Positions 33,489 to 42,476 of a stretch of 64,000 nucleotides of DNA are shown one piece after another. Numbering within the stretch: the stretch's first letter is position 1; every line of letters starts with the position of its first letter. Under the pieces are notes generated by a model. That model had not been told where the DNA came from, ran no database searches, and worked only from the letters and a program-made list of their open reading frames with translations. The DNA lies in assembly GCA_016716305.1 (NCBI GenBank), contig JADJWP010000002.1:2664501-2728500 (forward strand), in the 5' to 3' direction. This DNA comes from Chloracidobacterium sp. GTDB lineage: Bacteria > Acidobacteriota > Blastocatellia > Pyrinomonadales > Pyrinomonadaceae. A program made the translations under genes and the position numbers.

Positions 33489-35177
33489 ATGATGCCGAGA
33501 ATATTCAGCAAGGCATACAGGATATTTAGAGCCGGCGGATTCCGTGGCACTTATTTCGCTTTAAAGCGATTGCGACGGACGTCGCATAGAGATCGTCTCT
33601 ACACCGCTTGGATCGCGAAGTACGATACGTTGACCGAAGATGAGCGGGAAGCAATAAGACAGAAGATCGAGGACTTTGATTATCAACCGCTGATATCGAT
33701 TTTAATGCCGGTCTATGACGTCGACGAAAGATATCTGAGAGCAGCGATCGAGTCAGTCCGCAAACAAATATATCAAAACTGGGAATTATGCATAGCCGAT
33801 GATAAGTCCCCTTCGCCGCATGTTCGACGTGTCTTGATCGAATATGCCCGCAATGATGATCGCATTCATGTTTCGTTTCGAGACGAGAATGGTCATATCT
33901 CCGCGGCCTCGAACACCGCCCTCAATATGGTGCAGGGAGAATTTACTGCGCTTATGGATCATGACGATCTGCTGGCCGAAGACGCTCTATTTCAATTGGC
34001 GGCGGCGATCAACAAAGAACCGGGGGCCAATCTTCTATACTCAGACGAAGACAAGATCGACACCAATGGGCGCCGGTTCCAGCCCATGTTCAAGCCCGAT
34101 TGGAGCCCAGAGGCATTTCTCTCGTTCAACCTTCTAACGCACTTGTGCGCATTCAGGACCGAGACACTCAGGGATGTCGGCGGGTTCAGACTTGGGTTCG
34201 AGGGAAGCCAGGATTACGATCTGTGTCTTCGCTTTATCGAGCGTATAGAGGACAGCAGCATTGTGCATATTCCGCTTGTGCTCTATCATTGGCGGGCAAT
34301 TCACGGATCGGTCGCTTTTGATTCAGGCGAAAAAACATATGCCCATGAACGAGCCCGAACCGCGATCCGAGAACATTATGATAGAACCTGCACTAAAGCC
34401 GATGTTATAAAGGGCCGGGGTGAGCTTCATCGGACAATTCTGCGATTGGAGACGCCACCTTCAGTTGCCGTGATCGCATTTGGTCACACTAGATGCGAGT
34501 TTCAACTACCGTTCGGAGGTTATAATGGGGCAATCAAAACCATCCTTGCCTCTGAGGGCCGCGTGTTCAGTGCGCTGGAAGAAGCCGCAAAGGAAAGCAA
34601 GTGCGAAGTAATTGTTTTCGTTGACGCCGGTGCAGAAAAAGCATCAGAAAAATGGCTTGAGGAACTGGTTTCGAGGGCTGTTCAGCCCGGGATAGGAGCG
34701 GTGGGCGGATGTGTCGTGGATTCAAAGGGAAAAGTCTTGAACGGCGGGTACGTTCTGGGAATAAAAGAGGGGTTGGGCAGGGCACATTTCGGTTACGATG
34801 CGGATGACCCGGGAGAGTTCGTACGGCTGGCCGCCGACAACAACGTCTCAGCCGTCGGGATCGAATTTATGGCCATATCGCGCATGAGTTTTGATAAGGC
34901 AGGCGGATTCGACCCGGACAATACGACCAACGGTTTGGCAGACGTGGAAGTTTGTCTGCGCTTAAGGAAGGCGGGCTTAAGAATCGTCTGGACGCCATGG
35001 GCCAGGATGTTTACACGATCGAAGCCGATCGTCCATGAATTCGAAAATGTTAGGAATCTGGCATCGAAGTATCCGGAACTGTTTGCCAAAGACCCATACT
35101 ATAATCCTAACCTTACACTTGAGGCTGAGGATCTTTCGTTAGCATTCCCGCCTCGCGTTCGCAGGATCGACCCATAG
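33489..35177 (+). CDS. Family 2 glycosyltransferase, paralogue of 29811 gene
   Basis: About 562 aa. N-terminal GT-A domain with ISILMPVYDVDERYLRAAI, CIADDKSPSPHVRRVL, MDHDDLLAEDALFQLA, YSDEDKIDTNGRRF and GSQDYDLCLRFIER. The second half is GT2-like but lacks an intact nucleotide-binding start; FVDAGAEKASEKWLEELVSR and GFDPDNTTNGLADVEVCLRL are visible. ATG at 33489 or 33492; a GTG at 33486 is also in frame. Second of two such proteins in the cluster, so duplication and divergence are likely. Confidence 0.8.
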   Translation: MMPRIFSKAYRIFRAGGFRGTYFALKRLRRTSHRDRLYTAWIAKYDTLTEDEREAIRQKIEDFDYQPLISILMPVYDVDERYLRAAIESVRKQIYQNWELCIADDKSPSPHVRRVLIEYARNDDRIHVSFRDENGHISAASNTALNMVQGEFTALMDHDDLLAEDALFQLAAAINKEPGANLLYSDEDKIDTNGRRFQPMFKPDWSPEAFLSFNLLTHLCAFRTETLRDVGGFRLGFEGSQDYDLCLRFIERIEDSSIVHIPLVLYHWRAIHGSVAFDSGEKTYAHERARTAIREHYDRTCTKADVIKGRGELHRTILRLETPPSVAVIAFGHTRCEFQLPFGGYNGAIKTILASEGRVFSALEEAAKESKCEVIVFVDAGAEKASEKWLEELVSRAVQPGIGAVGGCVVDSKGKVLNGGYVLGIKEGLGRAHFGYDADDPGEFVRLAADNNVSAVGIEFMAISRMSFDKAGGFDPDNTTNGLADVEVCLRLRKAGLRIVWTPWARMFTRSKPIVHEFENVRNLASKYPELFAKDPYYNPNLTLEAEDLSLAFPPRVRRIDP

Positions 35178-35229
35178 GGATCGCGACGCGAGGATCGGTG
35201 CGGTTGTCCTTCGAACTAAACGGTAGAAC

Positions 35230-36780
35230 GTGAGAGCATCAAAGGTATTGGAGAGTCTCGATGCGTCGCTGCCCGCGATAGAGCCGCGGCGGGTGCCGCG
35301 TGCCGTGCTGCCGCTGATCGCATTAGCTGTAGCAATTGCGGATATGCTCCTGGCCGCAGCCTCGTTCTTGGCGGCTTTTGCCATTCGCGAGGGGCATCCG
35401 GTTCTTTCGGCATCGGCCTGGGCCTGGTCACAGGAGTTTGTCCCATATGCCGGTGTGCTTTATTTTGCGATGATCATTCGCGTCGCAATGCTGGCGTATC
35501 AGGGCCTGTTTCGGTTTCAGGGAGCGTTTTCCTATGCAAATGAGGCGATCAAGGTCTTTAAAGCGGCGGCAGTTGGTTCGCTGTTGATCGTTACGTGGAC
35601 GTTCATGTTTCGGGGCGGTTTCGCGTTCCGTGAGTTCTCATATTCGCGCAGTGTCTTTATTATTGATTTCGCCTTCGCACTCTTTCTTCTACTGGTTTTT
35701 CACACTGCGATCAGATACGTCCAGACGATGTTTCGCAGACGCGATGTCAACCTTCAACCGACGCTGATCGTTGGCACCAATGCCGAGGCCCTTCAAACGA
35801 TCGCTGAGCTCAGGCAGGACCCAAGTCTCGGTTATCGCGTCGTAGCGGCGGTTGGCACCTCGGACGAATCAAGGTCACTGACGGAACTGGCTTCGGTCCC
35901 GATCGCCGGTCAATTCAACGATCTTCCTGACATCATCCGAAAACTTGGAATTGAGGAAGTGATAATAACGGACACAAGCATCGAGAGCAGCCGACTATTT
36001 GAGGCAATGATGCAGGTCGGTCGTCGACGGCGGGTCGAGTTCCGTTTTGCCCCAAGCCTTTTTGACCTTTTGCCGCAAAAGACCAGCGTTGAACAGATCG
36101 GCGTTTTGCCGATGATACGGCTTTTCCGAGAGCCGCTTTCAGAAGCTCAGCGGCTTGCCAAGCGATTGTCTGACATCTTGATTTCAGCCGTGGCGATAAT
36201 CATCGTTTCACCTTTGCTGTTAGTTATCGCGGCGGCGGTGAAGCTCGGCTCAAACGGCCGGGTACTTTTCAGACAGGAACGCGTCGGGATGGATGGCCGC
36301 ATCTTTCTTTGCTACAAGTTTCGGACGATGTTCGCAGACGCGGATGAGAACGTTCATCGCGACGCCTACCGAAAGAACATCGAAGGCGACCCGGATGCGA
36401 ATGTCGGCGAAACAGATACACCGGTATTCGGCAAGGTCAAGGACGATCCCAGGATCACACCCATCGGACGCTGGCTTCGCCGAACGAGCCTCGATGAACT
36501 GCCGCAGCTTCTTAACGTGCTGAAGGGTGATATGAGCATCGTCGGGCCGCGTCCACCAATACCTTACGAGGTCGAATCGTACAAACTCTGGCATCGGAAG
36601 CGGCTGGATATGAAACCCGGGATCACGGGCCTTTGGCAAGTGTCAGGGCGTAATCGCTTGCGATTTGACGAGATGGTGAGAATGGACATTTTTTACATCG
36701 AGAATTGGTCGCTTTGGCTGGATCTCAAGATCATTCTGCTAACGCTCCCGGCAGTATTCAAGGGCGACGGGGCCCGATGA
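35230..36780 (+). CDS. Polyprenyl-phosphate sugar-1-phosphate transferase
   Basis: 516 aa. Four or five N-terminal transmembrane helices, a CoA-binding-like middle domain (LIVGTNAEALQTIAEL), a fifth hydrophobic segment and the bacterial sugar transferase domain: KLGSNGRVLFRQERVG, KFRTMFADAD, RTSLDELPQLLNVLKGDMS, VGPRPP and MKPGITGLWQVSGRN. It initiates repeat-unit assembly by loading the first sugar-phosphate on undecaprenyl phosphate. Start is GTG at 35230. Overlaps prmC by 4 bp. Confidence 0.93.
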   Translation: MRASKVLESLDASLPAIEPRRVPRAVLPLIALAVAIADMLLAAASFLAAFAIREGHPVLSASAWAWSQEFVPYAGVLYFAMIIRVAMLAYQGLFRFQGAFSYANEAIKVFKAAAVGSLLIVTWTFMFRGGFAFREFSYSRSVFIIDFAFALFLLLVFHTAIRYVQTMFRRRDVNLQPTLIVGTNAEALQTIAELRQDPSLGYRVVAAVGTSDESRSLTELASVPIAGQFNDLPDIIRKLGIEEVIITDTSIESSRLFEAMMQVGRRRRVEFRFAPSLFDLLPQKTSVEQIGVLPMIRLFREPLSEAQRLAKRLSDILISAVAIIIVSPLLLVIAAAVKLGSNGRVLFRQERVGMDGRIFLCYKFRTMFADADENVHRDAYRKNIEGDPDANVGETDTPVFGKVKDDPRITPIGRWLRRTSLDELPQLLNVLKGDMSIVGPRPPIPYEVESYKLWHRKRLDMKPGITGLWQVSGRNRLRFDEMVRMDIFYIENWSLWLDLKIILLTLPAVFKGDGAR

Positions 36781-37625
36781 CGATCGACGCTGCGATCACG
36801 GAGGCATCGAGATCGCTCAAAATTGCGGGGATCGAACAGCCAGCACGCGAGGCTCGCCTGCTCCTTGCATTTGTTCTCGATCGACCTGACTCGTTTATTT
36901 TCGCTCATCCGGAACGTGAGCTTGGCACGGTCGAAGCCGAAAGGTTCGGTGAGGCCGTCAGACGCCGTTCGCTGCGCGAACCGTTTCACTACATAGTCGG
37001 CAAACGGGAATTCTACGGGCTGGAGTTCTTTGTGAACCCATTCGTTTTGATACCTCGCCCGGAAACCGAAATAGTTGTCGGTGAGGCAATAAGGACTTTA
37101 GAAGGCCTCGACCGGCCCCGTTTCATTGATGTAGGTACGGGTTCCGGATGCATCGCGATCTCTATTTTGACAAACGTCAAAACGGCGAGAGGAACCGCTT
37201 CGGATATTTCAGTCGAGGCGATCAGGGTCGCTCGGTCAAACGCAGCGAATCACGATGTCCTGGACCGGGTCGACCTTCTGGCAACGGACATTTTTGATGC
37301 GATAGGCGAAACTCGATCAGATCTTGTGGTCTCCAATCCGCCGTATATCGCACAGATCGAAATTCGGTCTCTTCAGCCCGAGGTTCGAGAGCACGAGCCG
37401 AAGCACGCACTGACCGATGGAATGGATGGGTTGAGAGTATTAGAACGGATAATCCGCGACGCGCCCAAGCGGCTACGCCCCGGGGGCCGTCTTTTGCTGG
37501 AGATCGGGGCCGGGCAGGCAGGTTTGGTGAAAAGAATGTTTGACGAAAGAATCTGGGAAGACATTCATTCGATCGAAGATCTACAGCGCATACCCAGGGT
37601 CATTTCAGGACGGCTTTCTGACTGA
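36777..37625 (+). CDS. prmC: Release factor glutamine methyltransferase
   Basis: N5-methylation of the GGQ glutamine of RF1/RF2. 282 aa with an N-terminal helical domain, SAM motif FIDVGTGSGCIAISI and the catalytic NPPY at residues 187-190, plus DGLRVLERII. The ATG at 36777 overlaps the preceding stop (ATGA). Coupling of prmC to a sugar transferase gene is unusual because prmC normally follows prfA. Confidence 0.93.
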   Translation: MTIDAAITEASRSLKIAGIEQPAREARLLLAFVLDRPDSFIFAHPERELGTVEAERFGEAVRRRSLREPFHYIVGKREFYGLEFFVNPFVLIPRPETEIVVGEAIRTLEGLDRPRFIDVGTGSGCIAISILTNVKTARGTASDISVEAIRVARSNAANHDVLDRVDLLATDIFDAIGETRSDLVVSNPPYIAQIEIRSLQPEVREHEPKHALTDGMDGLRVLERIIRDAPKRLRPGGRLLLEIGAGQAGLVKRMFDERIWEDIHSIEDLQRIPRVISGRLSD

Positions 37626-37837
37626 CGGTGGCAAAGATCTGCGGCGCTTATCGAAGCATAAAGAATGCTTGCCTTTCCGATAGTTATGGGGTTACTATTA
37701 GGCAGTTAATTTACAATCAGTTTGACAGGCAGTATTGTTAGTCTCTAAAGGCCGCAATCAAAAGTAGTTAGGGCTCGACATTTAGCCCGCGAAACTTCTA
37801 AATTACGGACCGACATCGACATTCGGAGGTGATTACT

Positions 37838-38038
37838 GTGAAGGGATCTCTTAGTGGGCTAATCGCCGTTGTTGGGTTGCTGTTAACAGCAGGCTCGTTC
37901 TATATGTATGTAAAGAGTCCGGCAAATACCATGTATTTGATCGGGGTCGTGATCTTCCTTATCGTAACTCTCGTTTTTGGCGGGATGTTCCTTTCAGGGA
38001 GAGTGAACAAGAACGAAGATATCCATATAACGGAATAA
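37838..38038 (+). CDS. Small two-helix membrane protein
   Basis: 66 aa. Two hydrophobic segments (SLSGLIAVVGLLLTAGSF and TMYLIGVVIFLIVTLVFGGM) and a charged tail (NKNEDIHITE). GTG start preceded by CGGAGGT at suitable spacing; the in-frame GTG at 37829 overlaps this site. No family recognised. Its downstream hairpin may terminate it. Confidence 0.6.
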   Translation: MKGSLSGLIAVVGLLLTAGSFYMYVKSPANTMYLIGVVIFLIVTLVFGGMFLSGRVNKNEDIHITE

Positions 38039-38050
38039 TCTTTTGCTTTT

Positions 38051-38094
38051 GCGGAAGCGGATACGAATCATCCGCTTTCGCGGGCAGTGTTTTT
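38051..38094 (+). terminator. Probable terminator after small membrane protein
   Basis: A 12-bp stem, GCGGAAGCGGAT / ATCCGCTTTCGC (one G-T pair), with a 7-base loop spans 38051-38081 and is followed, after a short spacer, by T residues to 38094. Confidence 0.5.
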
Positions 38095-38220
38095 CTCCGC
38101 AGAGGTGCGGGCGATGGGCGTTTCTACGTCTGATTCGCTCGCATTTTTGTGTTTTGGCCACTATTTGACGTGCAAACGAAGGGAAAAGTGTTTATAATGT
38201 TGACTAAAATGTAAGGTTTA

Positions 38221-38238
38221 AATTGGGTATGCCCAATT
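38221..38238. promoter_or_regulatory. Inverted repeat upstream of nfu
   Basis: AATTGGGTATGCCCAATT is a perfect 7-bp dyad with a 4-base centre, 25 bp before the nfu ATG. A TATAAT (about 38193-38198) precedes it. It could be an operator for Fe-S-responsive control or a 5'-UTR hairpin. Confidence 0.4.
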
Positions 38239-38263
38239 CCGAAGTTTGAAGTAGACATAAGCA

Positions 38264-38830
38264 ATGCCAAAGATCGCCGATATACAGGAAACACCCAATC
38301 CAAACGCCGTAAAGTTCATTCTAAAGGAGCCAGTCTCACACGGGACCTCACACTCGTTTAAGTCTCAAGATTCTGCCGCAAGCGATGAGCTGGCAGCATC
38401 GATCTTCGGCGTCGGCGACGTCGTTTCGGTCTTTTACATGGACAAGATGATAACGGTGGAAAAGACCGACGATGCCGAATGGGACGAGATCCTGCCGCTT
38501 CTGGCCGTCCCGATCAGAGCTGCAGAGAGCACGAAGAGCAGCAACGGCTCCGGGTCGGCAGCGCAGACCGTCGGCGGAGCGATCGCTGCCGTCGTATCTG
38601 ATGACCCGAAGCTGGCCGAAATAAATGCGCTGCTTGATGACCGGATCCGCCCCTATCTTGCGGGTGACGGCGGGTGGCTTGAGATCGTCGAACTGACCGA
38701 AACAACGCTCAAGATCAGATACGAAGGCGCGTGCGGAAGCTGTCCGAGTTCGCTTACAGGAACCCTGATGGCGATCGAGAATATGATAAAGGAAGAGGTC
38801 GATCCTGAGCTTGAGGTGATCGCGGTTTGA
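38264..38830 (+). CDS. Nfu-type Fe-S carrier protein
   Basis: 188 aa. N-terminal Nfu_N domain (ADIQETPNPNAVKFIL, FGVGDVVSVFYMDKMITV), a linker rich in Ser/Gly, then the NifU C-terminal domain with C157-x2-C160 in GACGSCPSS. It carries or delivers [4Fe-4S] clusters to apoproteins. Lies 16 kb from the suf operon with its own leader region. Confidence 0.92.
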   Translation: MPKIADIQETPNPNAVKFILKEPVSHGTSHSFKSQDSAASDELAASIFGVGDVVSVFYMDKMITVEKTDDAEWDEILPLLAVPIRAAESTKSSNGSGSAAQTVGGAIAAVVSDDPKLAEINALLDDRIRPYLAGDGGWLEIVELTETTLKIRYEGACGSCPSSLTGTLMAIENMIKEEVDPELEVIAV

Positions 38831-38869
38831 TCTTCTATTTGCTTGCTTTTCCACAAAGGCAAGAATTTC

Positions 38870-38899
38870 TTGACATAAAAGCTTAATAAACGCAATAAT
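38870..38899 (+). promoter_or_regulatory. Sigma70-like promoter
   Basis: TTGACA (38870-38875) and AATAAT (38894-38899) separated by 18 bp. It drives the GAF/coiled-coil gene through a leader of roughly 120 nt that has no ORF. Confidence 0.55.
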
Positions 38900-39023
38900 T
38901 CAATGGGTGGCGATTTTACGTGAATTGTCATTTCGTCCGCAGCTCTACACTTTCTGCTCAAATACGCCAGCCGCTAGCTTTCCCAGTCGTGTTGTATTTA
39001 CAAAATTTGGAGGACAAACCGTA

Positions 39024-40829
39024 GTGACTAGTGAAGAACTCGAGGTTAGTCTCAGAACTGAGTTCGAGAATTATCTGAACGACACTCTTGCCGCAGTCCG
39101 TCGAGACGTGTCGGAATTTCAAAAGAACTTCGAAACCGAATTTGCGAAACATAAATCGCAAATGGACGAAGCTCTTCGTGTTCTGTCCTCTCGATTTGAG
39201 TCCGCACCCGCACTTGATAAGGGATTTGCCGAATCTGTGGTCGAGCATCTGCGGCTTGCCCGCGACGATGGTGCCCAGATCACGGCAGCTGCATTTGGCG
39301 AGGCCGAGAAACTAAAAGGCGAGACCGAGGCGGCGCCCGCGCGATATGATCAGATCCGGGATGCGATCAACGATATCAGCAGCCAAACGTCACAGGCCGC
39401 GATCTTGAAATCGCTGGTGGACAATGCGGTGAATTTCGCCGCTCGCGGCGCGTTCTTCATCGTCAAGCACGATCAATTTGTCGGGTGGAAGTCGTTTGGT
39501 GAAGGCTCGCCCGAGAATGACGAAAGACTCTTATCCGTACAAGTGCCGATGGCAGCTGATACGTTGCTTGCCCGTGCGGCAAATTCGCTTTCGACAAAAG
39601 AGGGAGCTTTTGGCCAGCTCGCGGACGACAATCTATTTCTTGAGCCGGTTGGATTCGGGCGTCCTGACCGAATGTATGCGATACCGCTCATTGCTCGCGG
39701 ACGCGGCGTTGCGGTGCTCTATGCGGATTTTGGAACGGCCGGGGTTTCGGTCAATCATGACGCTCTTGAAACGCTTGTTCGGGTCGCCGGAATAACTGTC
39801 GAACTCCGGGCAGCCGCTCAGCACCCGGTGGTTCAGCCCGAACCCCAGAGGCCGACAGCAGAACCTGAAGCGGCTAGAGTCGAGGAAGCTCCGGCGACAT
39901 ATCAGGCTCCAGCCTATACGATGCCCGAAACGGCAGTCAGTGCCGAGCAGCCGGGTATTCCCGAGGCCGAACACTTCTCGGAAGCCGAACAGCAATTTGA
40001 GGCTCCGCAATATGAAACGGCAAGCGAGATCCCATCTGTTGAATATGCAGCGCCGGGCACTACCGGTTTTGATATCGCCGAACCCGAATCAGCCGATACC
40101 TACGGCGAGGTCGCCGAGCCGGTAGCTTCGGAAGTTTCAGACCAGTTCGAACCAGCCGTATCCGATCAATATATCGGTGATGTAGTTTACGAGGATGCTC
40201 AAGTTTCAAACGTGGGATCTGTCGAAGCCGAGGCGCCGTCATCCCATGGTTTTGAGATCGAACGAACTGCAGATTCTGCGTTCGATCCGTACGTTGAGCC
40301 GCAGCCGAATTTTGAACAGGTGCGGACCGAAGCTTCAGCAGAGCCTATCGAGACCGTTGCTGAGATCAGGCAGGAGGCCGATTTCGTTCCAGCACCCGAA
40401 CCTGTTTTCGAAGCACCGGCCATTGCTGAAGAACCTGCTCCGGCGGTCAACGGTTATTCCACACAGCCAATCGGCGAATCAGCCGTTCAGACCGCTGGGC
40501 GAAGTCGTTTCAGCGAGCGAACGATCGACCTGCCAATTGATGTTCCTGAAGAGGAACGCAAGCTCCACAACAATGCACGCCGTTTCGCACGGCTCCTTGT
40601 CTCGGAGATCAAGCTTTATAACGAACAAAAGGTGATCGAGGGTAGAGAAGCTGGTGACCTGTACGACAGACTTCGCGAAGCGATAGACCGCTCACGTGAG
40701 ATGTATGAAAAACGGGTCGAACCACAGGTTTCGATGAAGTTTGATTACTTTCATTATGAGCTTCTGAATGACCTCGCGGCCGGTGAGCCGGCGAAACTCG
40801 GTTCCAGCTACCCGGGAGCCGTGGTCTGA
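39024..40829 (+). CDS. Coiled-coil/GAF protein with acidic repeat region
   Basis: 601 aa, no signal peptide. Order: N-terminal coiled coil (about 1-100, LRTEFENYLNDTLAAVRRDV), a GAF-like domain (about 130-270, ILKSLVDNAVNFAARGAFFIV), a Pro/Glu/Ala-rich disordered section of roughly 230 residues, and a C-terminal helical module (LHNNARRFARLLVSEIKLYN, DLYDRLREAIDRSREMY). This end module is common at the C-terminus of acidobacterial and deltaproteobacterial regulatory proteins. GTG start with TTGGAGG upstream. A strong terminator follows. Function unknown. Confidence 0.7.
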   Translation: MTSEELEVSLRTEFENYLNDTLAAVRRDVSEFQKNFETEFAKHKSQMDEALRVLSSRFESAPALDKGFAESVVEHLRLARDDGAQITAAAFGEAEKLKGETEAAPARYDQIRDAINDISSQTSQAAILKSLVDNAVNFAARGAFFIVKHDQFVGWKSFGEGSPENDERLLSVQVPMAADTLLARAANSLSTKEGAFGQLADDNLFLEPVGFGRPDRMYAIPLIARGRGVAVLYADFGTAGVSVNHDALETLVRVAGITVELRAAAQHPVVQPEPQRPTAEPEAARVEEAPATYQAPAYTMPETAVSAEQPGIPEAEHFSEAEQQFEAPQYETASEIPSVEYAAPGTTGFDIAEPESADTYGEVAEPVASEVSDQFEPAVSDQYIGDVVYEDAQVSNVGSVEAEAPSSHGFEIERTADSAFDPYVEPQPNFEQVRTEASAEPIETVAEIRQEADFVPAPEPVFEAPAIAEEPAPAVNGYSTQPIGESAVQTAGRSRFSERTIDLPIDVPEEERKLHNNARRFARLLVSEIKLYNEQKVIEGREAGDLYDRLREAIDRSREMYEKRVEPQVSMKFDYFHYELLNDLAAGEPAKLGSSYPGAVV

Positions 40830-40857
40830 AATAACTCTGATTCAGAGGATTGATCAT

Positions 40858-40882
40858 AAAAGGCGGGCTTTCCCGCCTTTTT
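40858..40882 (+). terminator. Strong intrinsic terminator
   Basis: AAAAGGCGGG / CCCGCCTTTT stem of 10 bp with loop CTTT, followed by a T-run, 28 bp after the stop of the GAF/coiled-coil gene. Confidence 0.85.
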
Positions 40883-40933
40883 CATTTTAAAACTAGTATC
40901 GTATCGTTTTGTATTGGATCGGGATGTTTCCGA

Positions 40934-42241
40934 ATGACAGACATTATGCCAGAGACATTCAAATGCGCCTCATGCTCAGCTCCGTTGGAGTTTGAAGGGA
41001 AAACGATGCAGAAATGCAGTTTTTGCGGAAGTACGGTCATAGTTCCGGCTGACCTTTATTATCGTGGTACAGGCTATCCGGGATCAGCTGTGGGAATATC
41101 AGGAAATGCCGAGACGATCGCCGAGGTCCGGCGTTTGATAACGGCGGGCAAGAAGATCGAGGCAATAAAGGTGTTTCGCGAGACGTTCGGTGCTGGCTTA
41201 AAGGAAGCAAAGGAAGCCGTCGAAGCGCTTGAACGCGGCGAAGGCGTCGTTCTGACAGCAAAGCAGTTCAGCCTAGGGTCTCGGGCCACTCCGGTGAACG
41301 GTGAGGCTGTAAAGGTCGCCGGCATTGCTATCGGCGGGACGTTTCTCATCTTCACGATCGGTGCACTCATCTTCACCGGCTTGATCGTTGCGATGGTGGT
41401 GGCGTTGAGTGTCGGCAATGAAGCCGTTCCAAGCGTAGAACACGCGAACAAGGCAACTAGATCGGCTGATGGTACAAGCGAGGCTCCGAGCGTAACCGAG
41501 CTGTTAAGGATCGGTGGCGAGGGCACCGGGGCCGGCAGGTTCAAAGACAACCGACACGTTGCGGTTGATGGAAAGGGCAGAATTTACAGCGCAGATTACT
41601 CCGGGGGGCGATTTCAGGTTTTCGATCGCGAGGGCGAGTTCTTGTCGCAGTGGAATGGCGAACCGGGCATGCTCCTTTACGGGCTTGACGCCGATCGCCA
41701 GGGGATCATTTACATGGTCACGAACAAGGGAATTCGGGCACACAACGGTGAAACCGGCGAACTGCTCCACAAGTTCGATGACCACGGCCTTCGGGATATT
41801 GCCGTTGGGCTCGATGGACGCATATTCGCAGCTGGCCGACGGGGCATCTCGATCTTCGACGGACAACTGAAATTGCTGCGGGACTTTAAGGACGCGGCAA
41901 AAGATGCCAGCACAAACCTCGGATTCGAGAAGATCGCAGTCGACGGAAGCGGTACGATGTTTCTGACCGACCGGATGAGTAAGGACATAATCAAGTTTTC
42001 TTCGGAGGGGAAATTTCTTAACCGAGTGACCACGGAGGTCCGTTCCGCAAACGACATCGCCCTTGATCCGCAAGGACGGATCTATCTTTCCGACACAAGT
42101 CAGATCGCGATCTTCGGACAAGACGGCCGTCCGATAAAGTCGATCGATGCCTTTCAGGCATTCGGTATTGTGCTCAACGACGCGGGCGAGCTCTACATCG
42201 CGGCCCGGCCATATATCCTTAAACAAAGGGTCGATCTTTGA
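40934..42241 (+). CDS. Zinc ribbon / L7-L12-like / NHL fusion membrane protein
   Basis: 435 aa. N-terminal zinc ribbon (C11-x2-C14 and C28-x2-C31), then a ribosomal L7/L12 C-terminal-like domain (RLITAGKKIEAIKVFRETFG, GLKEAKEAVEAL), one transmembrane segment (about 125-160), and an extracytoplasmic NHL-type beta-propeller (about 185-435). Repeats such as RHVAVDGKGRIYSADYSGGR are visible. The cytoplasmic zinc/L7-L12 module joined to an exported propeller is an uncommon arrangement. Function unknown. The start with ATG at 40934 places the first cysteine pair near the N-terminus; the longer ORF overlaps the terminator. Confidence 0.75.
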   Translation: MTDIMPETFKCASCSAPLEFEGKTMQKCSFCGSTVIVPADLYYRGTGYPGSAVGISGNAETIAEVRRLITAGKKIEAIKVFRETFGAGLKEAKEAVEALERGEGVVLTAKQFSLGSRATPVNGEAVKVAGIAIGGTFLIFTIGALIFTGLIVAMVVALSVGNEAVPSVEHANKATRSADGTSEAPSVTELLRIGGEGTGAGRFKDNRHVAVDGKGRIYSADYSGGRFQVFDREGEFLSQWNGEPGMLLYGLDADRQGIIYMVTNKGIRAHNGETGELLHKFDDHGLRDIAVGLDGRIFAAGRRGISIFDGQLKLLRDFKDAAKDASTNLGFEKIAVDGSGTMFLTDRMSKDIIKFSSEGKFLNRVTTEVRSANDIALDPQGRIYLSDTSQIAIFGQDGRPIKSIDAFQAFGIVLNDAGELYIAARPYILKQRVDL

Positions 42242-42476
42242 TCGATGATCTGCACGAAATGGTTTCCGCTCGCTTGAGATCCGCACGAAATCGTCGCTTT
42301 GAGCACAGATTTCGACGATCTTTGTACCGTGAACATCGGATGGTGAACCGAGCGATCTCGATTTCGGTTTTCGGTACAGGATTTGCTGAATGTATAGCAT
42401 AAGTGCCATACACGAGGTTGTTTCGAGGATCTGGCACTCTCTTCCTTAAGAATTCTGCGAAGGAGCCCATACGACT

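Noticed and set aside
37740..37800. Possible decayed type A copy (TTAGGGCTCGACATTTAGCCCGCG)
   Set aside because: Only short words match, arms do not pair along their length; chance similarity is likely.
38166..38198. TTGACG...TATAAT promoter for nfu
   Set aside because: The spacing is about 22 bp, too long for a normal sigma70 promoter, although the TATAAT may still be used.
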